Below are positions 33,078 through 39,832 of a stretch of DNA of 64,000 nucleotides, piece by piece. Each line of letters starts with the position of its first letter. The stretch's first letter is position 1. The notes under the pieces were generated by a model. It searched no databases, had not been told where the DNA came from, and was given only the letters and a program-made list of their open reading frames with translations. The position numbers and the translations under genes were made by a program. Source of the DNA: Bradymonas sp963697525 (lineage in GTDB: Bacteria > Myxococcota_A > Bradymonadia > Bradymonadales > Bradymonadaceae); contig OY969087.1 in NCBI GenBank assembly GCA_963697525.1, positions 992,001 through 1,056,000 on the forward strand, written 5' to 3'.

Positions 33078-35125
33078 GCGACGGACCCGCATCGTCGGCC
33101 GAGGCGCGCGCGCGCCGGGCGCTGCCGCATGTGTGGCACGCCTTCTTCGGGCGCTTCGGCCGGCTGACCGAGGCGCAGACCGCCGCCATCGAGCCGGTGG
33201 CCGCCGGCGAGTCCGTGGTGCTGTGCGCGGCGACGGCGTCGGGAAAGACCGAGGCGTTGCTCGGGCCGATGATCGAGCGTTGCCTGGCGCGCGACAGCAA
33301 GAGCGGCCGGCTGCGCGTGGTCGTGGTCTGCCCGACGCGCGCGCTGTGCAATGACTTTTTGCGCCGGGTGCGCCGGCCCATCCAGGCGTGCAATTGGACG
33401 GTGGACCTGAAGAGCGGCGACGATCCGTCGTTTTCGGCCGACAACCCGCCGGACGTGCTGGTGACCACGCCGGAGTCGCTCGACTCCTTGCTCAGCCGCC
33501 AGCCGGCGGGCCTCAAACACGTCGACGCGCTGTTCTTGGACGAGGTCCACCTGCTGGCCGGCGGGGCGCGCGGCGACCACCTGCGCGCGCTGGTGGCGCG
33601 GCTGCAGAGCTTTCGGCCGGACGTGCAGATTGGCTGCGCCTCGGCCACGGCCGCCGCCGCCGAGGAGCTCGCCGTCGAATTCGCCGGCCCCACCGCCAAG
33701 GTGCTGCGCGTCGCCGGCGGGCGTGACCGCCAGCTCGCCGTCGAACTCGAGCAGGTCATCACGCCGGGGGACGCCGCGCGCGCGGTCATGCGCCTGGCGC
33801 TCGCCGAGCCCGGCTCGAAGGTGCTCGTCTTTGCCAATACCCGCGCCGAGGTCGAGTGGCTGGCGGCGTCCTTGGCCCAGGTCAGCGGGCTTCGAAGCTT
33901 CGCCCACCACGGAAGCCTGTCCAAGCCCGAGCGGCTGCGCGCCGAGAAGGGCTTTTTGGAGGCTCCCAGCGGGGTGTGCGTGGCCACGATGACCCTGGAG
34001 TTGGGCATCGACATCGGCGACGTCGACCGGGCGGTGCTGCTCAACCCGCCGCCCAACGTGGCCTCGTTCACCCAGCGCATCGGGCGCAGCAACCGGCGCG
34101 GCGGCGACATCCAGGTCACCTGCCTGTACTCCACCGAATTCGACCGGCTGCGCTTTCTGCATTTGATCGCCTGCGCCCAGGCCGGCCGGCTGTTTGTCGA
34201 GCCGACCGCGTTTCGCCCGTCGATCCTCCCCCAGCAGGCGGTCTCGTTGATGTTTCAAAATCCCAAGGGCTGGGTGTCGGCGGGCGCGCTATACGCCCGG
34301 CTGCCGGCGGACGTGCGCGACCTGTACAACGAGGCCGACTGTCAGGCGGTGCTCGACGCGATGCGCGCCGCCGGCTACCTGCACGCCGACGCCCGCGGGC
34401 GCTTCGTCGCCGACGAGCCCGCCCGGCGCGACTACCGCTACGGGCGCATCCACGCCCACATCGCCGCCGACGCCGAGGTCGAGGTCGTCGACGAGGCCAC
34501 CGGCCGCACCCTGGGCACGGCCAAGTGGAGCCGCCAGGAGCAGGCGCGAAGCGAGGCGCAGGGCGACGGGCTGTTGCTGGGCGGAAAGCAGCGCAAGGTC
34601 ACCCGCGTGCGCGACCAACGGGTGTTCGTGGAGACCGACGAGCTGGACGAGGCGCCCAGCTTCCTGACCCGCATGGGCCCACGCTACAGCTTCGCGCTGG
34701 CGCGCGACCTCGCCGAGTTCATCGGCCTAGCCGACAACGAGATCCGCCTGATGCCCACCGGCGGCACCGCCGGCCAGAAAGAGTGGCGCGTCGAGCATTT
34801 TTTTGGCACCTTATGGGGCCGGTTGCTCGCGGCTATTTTGCGCGATCGCGGCTTCAGCGTGGTCGGCGTCGGCGCCTTCCACCTCACCGCCCGCCGCCGC
34901 GGCGGCGCGTTCCCCGAACGGCTGGGCGCGCCCACCCGCATCGAAGCGGACGTCGAGGACTACCTGAAGGCGGGTTACCGCGAGCTGCAAAAGCCCCTGC
35001 AACCCGGCCCCTGGGCACGCTTCGTCCCCGCGGACCTGCTGCGCCGCTGGGTACGCGAATGCGTGCGCCCCCCGGAGTTTGCCGACGCGCTGGCAGACAT
35101 GCGATTGCTAGAATCCGACGGATAA
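33074..35125 (+). CDS. DEAD/DEAH-box helicase, BrxHI/Lhr-like
   Basis: 683 residues, superfamily 2. Q-motif region LTEAQTAAIEP (31-41), Walker A ATASGKT (53-59), DEVH box (156-159), SAT motif (190-192), motif V TMTLELGIDIGDVDRA and motif VI QRIGRSNRRGG (334-344). The C-terminal 300 residues contain a helicase-associated region and SARPMN-like WRVEHFFGTLWGRLLAAIL resembling Lhr/BrxHI. Length and layout fit BrxHI, the helicase paired with BrxD in type 2 BREX; Lhr itself is about twice as long. It likely translocates on nucleic acid and works with the two ATPases encoded before it. Translationally coupled to the second ATPase. Confidence 0.88.
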   Translation: MSDGPASSAEARARRALPHVWHAFFGRFGRLTEAQTAAIEPVAAGESVVLCAATASGKTEALLGPMIERCLARDSKSGRLRVVVVCPTRALCNDFLRRVRRPIQACNWTVDLKSGDDPSFSADNPPDVLVTTPESLDSLLSRQPAGLKHVDALFLDEVHLLAGGARGDHLRALVARLQSFRPDVQIGCASATAAAAEELAVEFAGPTAKVLRVAGGRDRQLAVELEQVITPGDAARAVMRLALAEPGSKVLVFANTRAEVEWLAASLAQVSGLRSFAHHGSLSKPERLRAEKGFLEAPSGVCVATMTLELGIDIGDVDRAVLLNPPPNVASFTQRIGRSNRRGGDIQVTCLYSTEFDRLRFLHLIACAQAGRLFVEPTAFRPSILPQQAVSLMFQNPKGWVSAGALYARLPADVRDLYNEADCQAVLDAMRAAGYLHADARGRFVADEPARRDYRYGRIHAHIAADAEVEVVDEATGRTLGTAKWSRQEQARSEAQGDGLLLGGKQRKVTRVRDQRVFVETDELDEAPSFLTRMGPRYSFALARDLAEFIGLADNEIRLMPTGGTAGQKEWRVEHFFGTLWGRLLAAILRDRGFSVVGVGAFHLTARRRGGAFPERLGAPTRIEADVEDYLKAGYRELQKPLQPGPWARFVPADLLRRWVRECVRPPEFADALADMRLLESDG

Positions 35126-35156
35126 CGCCTCCGCGCCGTCAGGCGCCAACCCCAAT

Positions 35157-35173
35157 GCAGGCTGGCAGCCTGC
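35157..35173. repeat. Hairpin GCAGGCTGGCAGCCTGC before the aminotransferase gene
   Basis: A 7-bp perfect stem (GCAGGCT/AGCCTGC) with a three-base loop lies 13 bases before the ATG at 35186. It may affect translation of the aminotransferase, which has no visible ribosome-binding site, or mark a repeat at the right edge of the island. Confidence 0.5.
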
Positions 35174-35185
35174 GCTCCACCAACC

Positions 35186-36490
35186 ATGATCCCCTTCATC
35201 GACCTCCAAGCCCAACACCAATCCATCCGCCCCGCCCTCGACCAGGCGCTCGCCGAGGTCATCGACTCCGGCCGTTTCATCGGCGGGCCCTTCGTCGAGC
35301 GCTTCGAGCGCGCCGTCGCCGACTACGTGGGCACCAGGCACGCCATCGGCGTCTCCTCGGGCACCGACGCGCTCCTGGCGAGCCTGATGGCGCTGGGCGT
35401 GGGTCCGGGCGACGAGGTCATCACCACGCCGTTTACGTTTTGCGCCTCCGCCGAGGCGATCCTGCGCGTGGGGGCCGAGCCGGTCTTCGTCGACATCGAC
35501 CCGGCGACCTTCAATATGGACGTGGGCCTGCTCGAAGAGGCCGTCGGCGAGCGCACCCGCGCGATCTTAGCGGTGCACCTATACGGGCAGACGTGTTCGA
35601 TGGACGAGGTCCTGGCGGTCGCCCAGCGTCACGATCTATTCGTGGTCGAGGACTGCGCGCAGGCGATGGGGGCGCGTTACCAAACGGAAAAGGCGGTATC
35701 ATCACAGAGGTCACAGAGGACACAGAGGGAAAACAATATGGGGCAGTCCTCTGTGCCCTCTGTGACCTCTGTGGTGAATTCTTCCCACGGAACGGAAAAG
35801 GCGGTATCACCACAGAGGTCACAGAGGACACAGAGGGAAAGCAATATGGGGCAGTCCTCTGTGCCCTCTGTGACCTCTGTGGTGAATTCTTCCCACGGAT
35901 GGACGCAAGCCGGCGCGATGGGCGACGTGGGGTGTTTTAGCTTCTTTCCTACCAAGAACCTCGGCGGCCTGGGCGACGGCGGCATGATCACCTGCGACGA
36001 CGACCAACTCGCCGGGCGCATCCGGCAGGTATGCCACCACGGCTGTCAGCCCAAGCACCACCAGCGCGCGGTGGGCGGCAATTTTCGCCTGGACGCGCTG
36101 CAGGCGGCGGTGCTCGCCGTCAAACTCCCCCACCTCGATGGCTGGCTCGAAGCGCGCCGCGCCGGCGCCAAGCATTACGACGAGGCGCTGGGCGCGCTCG
36201 AGGGCGTGGTGGCGCCCCTCGAGGCCGACGGCTGCTGGCATACCTACAACCAGTACACCGTGCGGGTGAGCGATCGCGACGCCGTCTGCGCCCGGCTCAA
36301 AGCCGCCGACATCGGCTTCGGAGTGTACTATCGGATGGGCCTGCACCAGCAGGAAGCCTACGCCGGCTGCCGCTGCGTGCCCGAGCGGCTCGACGCCGTC
36401 GAGCGGGTCTGCGACGAAGTCGTCAGCCTGCCCGTGATGGTGCACGCCGGCGACGCCCACCGCGTAGCCAACACCCTCGCAGGCTCATGA
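35186..36490 (+). CDS. DegT/DnrJ/EryC1 aminotransferase (WbpE-like) carrying a duplicated in-frame insert
   Basis: 434 residues. It is a PLP-dependent sugar aminotransferase: MIPFIDLQAQHQSIRP start, VSSGTDALLASLMALG, ITTPFTFCASAEAI, VHLYGQTC, VEDCAQAMGARY, then after the insert WTQAGAMGDVGCFSFFPTKNLGGLGDGG with PLP lysine Lys257. Residues 167-238 are a duplicated 36-residue insert of the palindromic repeat (see repeat feature); without it the lysine would be residue 185 and the protein about 362 residues, normal for WbpE. It would transfer an amino group to the 3-keto uronate made by the WbpB-like enzyme. Catalytic residues on both sides are intact, so a functional protein with an exposed loop insertion is possible. 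Confidence 0.92.
   Translation: MIPFIDLQAQHQSIRPALDQALAEVIDSGRFIGGPFVERFERAVADYVGTRHAIGVSSGTDALLASLMALGVGPGDEVITTPFTFCASAEAILRVGAEPVFVDIDPATFNMDVGLLEEAVGERTRAILAVHLYGQTCSMDEVLAVAQRHDLFVVEDCAQAMGARYQTEKAVSSQRSQRTQRENNMGQSSVPSVTSVVNSSHGTEKAVSPQRSQRTQRESNMGQSSVPSVTSVVNSSHGWTQAGAMGDVGCFSFFPTKNLGGLGDGGMITCDDDQLAGRIRQVCHHGCQPKHHQRAVGGNFRLDALQAAVLAVKLPHLDGWLEARRAGAKHYDEALGALEGVVAPLEADGCWHTYNQYTVRVSDRDAVCARLKAADIGFGVYYRMGLHQQEAYAGCRCVPERLDAVERVCDEVVSLPVMVHAGDAHRVANTLAGS
35684..35899. repeat. Two tandem 108-bp copies of a CACAGAGG palindromic element, in frame in a gene
   Basis: Copies 35684-35791 and 35792-35899 differ at two positions only. Each contains a fold-back: left arm CACAGAGGTCACAGAGGACAC, right arm CCTCTGTGCCCTCTGTGACC, around a short A/T-rich core (AATATGGGG). 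Each is 108 bases, exactly 36 codons, and encodes in the read frame a Ser/Gln/Arg-rich peptide (AVSSQRSQRTQRE..., SVPSVTSVV). The same CACAGAGG unit family occurs at 37711-37785 and 39703-39816 between genes. Confidence 0.92.
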
Positions 36491-36493
36491 CAC

Positions 36494-36556
36494 CCACAAA
36501 CCCAAACCTAAACCCAAACCCAAACCTAAACCTAAACCTAAACCTAAACCTAAACC
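36494..36556. repeat. Telomere-like hexanucleotide repeat (AAACCT)n
   Basis: Directly behind the aminotransferase stop is a run of about ten AAACCC/AAACCT hexamers; the last five are uniform AAACCT. No gene is present between 36491 and 36778. It resembles a microsatellite rather than an origin or attachment site. Confidence 0.85.
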
Positions 36557-36597
36557 GCTTTCCCCCCACACATCGCCACAAAGTACTGTGCATAAAG

Positions 36598-36614
36598 CCT
36601 ACTAATTTGGTAGG
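36598..36614 (+). promoter_or_regulatory. Candidate operator upstream of cysD
   Basis: CCTACTAATTTGGTAGG is an imperfect palindrome (CCTAC...GTAGG) 165 bases before the cysD start, with AT-rich surroundings unlike the local GC content. Such sites often bind Rrf2-type or other sulfur regulators, but the regulator is not identified. The start region of cysD has GAGGA eight bases upstream. Confidence 0.3.
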
Positions 36615-36778
36615 GTTTCTCGGTCGCGCGGGCATGAGGGGATCGTTGGGTAGGGGACGAGTGATTGACTTTCCCCCGCTATCCCGTCAACATACCGGGC
36701 GAATAGCCATCGAAAAATGCCGTGGCGAGCGACGCGCGGCCTTCGATACAAGCATTGCATTAGTTGAGGACACGACTC

Positions 36779-37699
36779 ATGAGTGCAGCCGATACGGCGT
36801 CTGGCACCGGCCAGACGGGGGCCCGTACCCCATTTTCACATCTCGACGATCTGCCGCGCTTCTCCTCGCCGGAGGATCGCCCGGACTATAGCCACCTGGA
36901 TGAGTTGGAGGCGCAGAGCATCTTCATCATCCGCGAGGCGTTCAACAAATTCGACCACCTGGGCATGCTGTGGAGTATGGGCAAGGACTCCAGCGTGCTG
37001 CTGTGGTTGGCCCGAAAGGCGTTCTTCGGCCACGTTCCCTTCCCGATCATGCACGTGGATACGAGCTTTTTGCCCCCGTCGATGATCGAGTTTCGCGACT
37101 ACGTCGTCGACGAGTGGAACCTGGATCTGCGCGTGGGCCAGAACACCGAGGCGCTGGCCGCCAAGAGCACCTTCCCGGACGGCAACGCCACCCGCGTGGA
37201 GTGCTGCTCGGTGCTCAAAAAGGACGCCCTGCAGGCGCTCATCGCCGACAACAACATGCACGGGGTGTTTCTGGGCATCCGCCGCGACGAGGAGGGCACC
37301 CGCGCCAAGGAGCGCTACTTCTCGCCGCGAACCAAAGACTTCGAGTGGGACTTCAAAGACCAGCCCCCGGAGCTGTGGGACCAGTTCAAGACCGACTTCG
37401 AGCCGGGCACGCATATCCGCATCCACCCGCTGCTGCACTGGACCGAGGTCAATATCTGGGAGTATATCGACCGCGAGCAGATCCCCACGCTGGACCTGTA
37501 CTTCGCCGACGAGAACAACAAGCGCTACCGCAGCCTGGGCTGCGCGCCGTGCACCGACCCGGTGGACTCGGGCGCGACGACGGTGCCCGAGATCATCGCC
37601 GAGCTCAAATCGACCAAGATCGCCGAGCGCTCCACGCGCGCCCAGGATCAGGAGAGCGAGGACGCCTTCGAGCTGCTTCGTGCCTCCGGCTATATGTAA
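36779..37699 (+). CDS. cysD: Sulfate adenylyltransferase subunit 2 (ATP sulfurylase small subunit)
   Basis: 306 residues from ATG 36779 (GAGGA eight bases upstream). The PP-loop SMGKDSSVLLW is at 66-73, the hallmark of ATP pyrophosphatase sulfurylases; further motifs are HVDTSFLPPSMIEFRD, a conserved CysD substrate region, GIRRDEEGTRAKER and LHWTEVNIWEYI, all characteristic of CysD. The last residues resemble typical CysD termini. It forms ATP sulfurylase with the GTPase half of the downstream CysN-CysC protein, making adenylylsulfate (APS) from sulfate. The gap to cysNC is 112 bases, filled by a palindromic repeat, which may uncouple the two genes. Confidence 0.97.
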   Translation: MSAADTASGTGQTGARTPFSHLDDLPRFSSPEDRPDYSHLDELEAQSIFIIREAFNKFDHLGMLWSMGKDSSVLLWLARKAFFGHVPFPIMHVDTSFLPPSMIEFRDYVVDEWNLDLRVGQNTEALAAKSTFPDGNATRVECCSVLKKDALQALIADNNMHGVFLGIRRDEEGTRAKERYFSPRTKDFEWDFKDQPPELWDQFKTDFEPGTHIRIHPLLHWTEVNIWEYIDREQIPTLDLYFADENNKRYRSLGCAPCTDPVDSGATTVPEIIAELKSTKIAERSTRAQDQESEDAFELLRASGYM

Positions 37700-37710
37700 G
37701 ACATTCATAT

Positions 37711-37785
37711 TCACCACAGAGGTCACAGAGGCCACAGAGGATTAGTTTGAACCAACCTCTGTGCTCTCTGTGGCCTCTGTGGTGA
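37711..37785. repeat. CACAGAGG palindromic element between cysD and cysNC
   Basis: TCACCACAGAGGTCACAGAGG (from 37711) and its near-inverse CCTCTGTGGTGA (ending 37785) flank a short core (GATTAGTTTGAACCAA), with ATTCA/TGAAT extending the arms outwards. It is the same family as the in-frame insert at 35684 and the element at 39703. Transcribed, it folds into a long hairpin, which could attenuate cysNC. Confidence 0.88.
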
Positions 37786-37811
37786 ATGTTCTTCAGTTCA
37801 ATAAAGTGAAG

Positions 37812-39695
37812 ATGTCCAAAGAAACCACACCGCTCAAAATCGTCATCGTCGGTCACGTCGACCACGGCAAGTCCACCCTGGTGGGCCGTTTTCTGCACGA
37901 GACCGACTCGCTGCCGGAGGGCAAGTATGAGGCCATCAAGACCACGTGTGAGCGCCGCGGGGTGCCCTTCGAGTGGGCGTTCTTGATGGACGCGCTGCAG
38001 GCCGAGCGCAACCAGAACATCACCATCGACACCGCCCAGATCTGGTTCGAGTCGGACAAGCGTCCGTACACCATCATCGACGCGCCCGGCCACAAGGAGT
38101 TCCTCAAGAATATGGTGACGGGGGCGGCGTCGGCGGACGCGGCGCTGTTGCTCATCGCCGCCGACGAGGGCATCCAGGAGCAGAGCCGGCGCCACTGCCA
38201 TATGCTCAGCATGCTGGGCATCGAGCAGGTCACGGTGGTGGTCAACAAGATGGACCTGGTCGACTACTCGAAAGAGCGCTTCGAGAATATCGTCGCCGAG
38301 TACACTGAGTTTTTGAACGAGATCGGCATCGAGCCCAGCTCGTTCATCCCGATCTCGGCGCGCGAGGGCGACAACGTGGCCACGCGCCCCACCGAGACGA
38401 TGCCGTGGTACGAGGGCAAAAATGTCGTCGAGGTGCTCGACGCCTTCGAGACGCCCCAGACGCTGGAGAACCGCCCGCTTCGCTTCCCCATCCAGGACGT
38501 CTACCGCTTCGACGAGCGGCGCATCCTGGCCGGGCGCGTGGAGGCGGGCACACTGAAGGTGGGCGACGAGCTGGTGTTCACGCCCCACGGCAAGACCGCG
38601 CGGGTGCAGACCATCGAGCGGTGGAGCGCGCCCGAGACCGACGTCGCCTACGCCGGCGAGTCCATCGGCATCACCCTCGACGAGCAGATCTTCGTCGAGC
38701 GCGGCCACGTGGCCAGCCACGCCGCCGAGGCCCCCGAGGAGAGCGCGCGCTTTCGGGCCAATATCTTCTGGATGGGCAAGCAGGACCTGCTGGCCGACCG
38801 GCCCTACAAGCTCAAGCTCGCCACCCAGGAGGTCGAGTGCACCGTCCGCGAGGTCGTGCGCATCATCGACGGGTCGACCCTGGAGGTGGTCAGTGAGGAC
38901 CGCACCAACATCGAGCGCTACGACGTCGCCGAGGTGATCTTGGAGACCAAGCGGCCGGTGGCCGTCGAGCGCCACGACTCCACCCCCGAGGTCGGCCGCT
39001 TCGTCATCGTCGACAACCTCGACGTCGCCGGCGGCGGCATCGTGCTCGAGGCCGACCTGCACCACGAGAATATCTTCTGGCATAAGGGCAAGGTCAGCCG
39101 CGAGGACCGCGAGCGCCTCAACGGCCACCGCGGCGCCTGCGTGTGGCTGACCGGGCTGTCCGGGGCGGGCAAATCCTCCATCGCCGTCGAGCTGGAGACC
39201 CAACTGCACCGGCGCGGCATCCACACCTACATCCTCGACGGCGACAACGTGCGCCACGGGCTGGGCGCCGACCTCGGCTTTACGGCCGCCGACCGCGACG
39301 AGCATATCCGCCGCGTCGGCGAGGTCAGCAAACTATTCGTCGACGCCGGCACCATCGTCATCTCCGCGTTCATCTCCCCGTATCGCCGCGTGCGCGACCG
39401 GGTACGCGAGGCCATGGACGACGGCCAATTCGTCGAGGTCCACGTCGACGCCACCGTCGCGGCCTGCGAAGAGCGCGACCCCAAAGGGCTGTACGAGAAG
39501 GCGCGCGCCGGCGAGATCAAGAACTTCACCGGCATCAGCGCCCCCTACGAGGCCCCCGAGCACCCCGAGATCGTCATCGACACCGTCGCCGACGCCGACG
39601 CTGCCACCAGCGCCGCGCGCATCATCGACTACCTCGAGCAGGGCGGCTACCTGTCGACCATGCGCGAGGTGGACGTGGCGGCGCAGACGGCGTAG
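37812..39695 (+). CDS. cysNC: Bifunctional sulfate adenylyltransferase subunit 1/adenylylsulfate kinase (CysN-CysC fusion)
   Basis: 627 residues from ATG 37812; the open frame upstream runs through the repeat and is not conserved. The N-terminal GTPase half has GHVDHGKS at 14-21, DAPGHKEF, NKMD and EF-Tu-like beta domains, activating ATP sulfurylase with CysD. The C-terminal APS kinase half has GLSGAGKSS from 448, DGDNVRHGL, FISPYRRVRDRVR and DPKGLYEKARAGEIKNFTG. The fusion is known in several bacteria. The kinase makes PAPS from APS. Because an APS-type reductase is also in this window, the pathway can use APS directly, so the kinase may instead serve sulfotransferases. Confidence 0.97.
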   Translation: MSKETTPLKIVIVGHVDHGKSTLVGRFLHETDSLPEGKYEAIKTTCERRGVPFEWAFLMDALQAERNQNITIDTAQIWFESDKRPYTIIDAPGHKEFLKNMVTGAASADAALLLIAADEGIQEQSRRHCHMLSMLGIEQVTVVVNKMDLVDYSKERFENIVAEYTEFLNEIGIEPSSFIPISAREGDNVATRPTETMPWYEGKNVVEVLDAFETPQTLENRPLRFPIQDVYRFDERRILAGRVEAGTLKVGDELVFTPHGKTARVQTIERWSAPETDVAYAGESIGITLDEQIFVERGHVASHAAEAPEESARFRANIFWMGKQDLLADRPYKLKLATQEVECTVREVVRIIDGSTLEVVSEDRTNIERYDVAEVILETKRPVAVERHDSTPEVGRFVIVDNLDVAGGGIVLEADLHHENIFWHKGKVSREDRERLNGHRGACVWLTGLSGAGKSSIAVELETQLHRRGIHTYILDGDNVRHGLGADLGFTAADRDEHIRRVGEVSKLFVDAGTIVISAFISPYRRVRDRVREAMDDGQFVEVHVDATVAACEERDPKGLYEKARAGEIKNFTGISAPYEAPEHPEIVIDTVADADAATSAARIIDYLEQGGYLSTMREVDVAAQTA

Positions 39696-39702
39696 GCCGG
39701 TA

Positions 39703-39816
39703 TCACCACAGAGGACACAGAGGGCACAGAGGACTAGAGCACTGTTACTTCGGAAACCGGAGAAATAGTGCTTTAGAATTAGGCCTTCTCTGTGTCCTTT
39801 GTGCCCTCTGTGGTGA
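39703..39816. repeat. CACAGAGG palindromic element with nested inner hairpin, between convergent genes
   Basis: Outer arms TCACCACAGAGGACACAGAG (from 39703) and its near-complement ending at 39816 enclose a second inverted repeat, CTAGAGCACT at 39734-39743 and AGTGCTTTAG at 39767-39776 (9 of 10 pair). It lies between the cysNC stop and the convergent WbpA-like gene stop, where it may act as a bidirectional terminator. Confidence 0.85.
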
Positions 39817-39832
39817 GCCCCCGTATGTATTG

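Noticed and set aside
30218..35125. DISARM or Druantia assignment for the ATPase/helicase genes
   Set aside because: No DUF1998, phospholipase-D or methylase gene and no DruE-sized helicase; the ATPase motifs fit BrxC/BrxD better.
35684..35899. Possible CRISPR array in the tandem CACAGAGG repeats
   Set aside because: Copies are contiguous with no unique spacers, and there are no cas genes; they are a duplicated palindromic element.
36494..36556. True telomere or linear replicon end
   Set aside because: The run is internal, short and followed by normal genes on the same strand.
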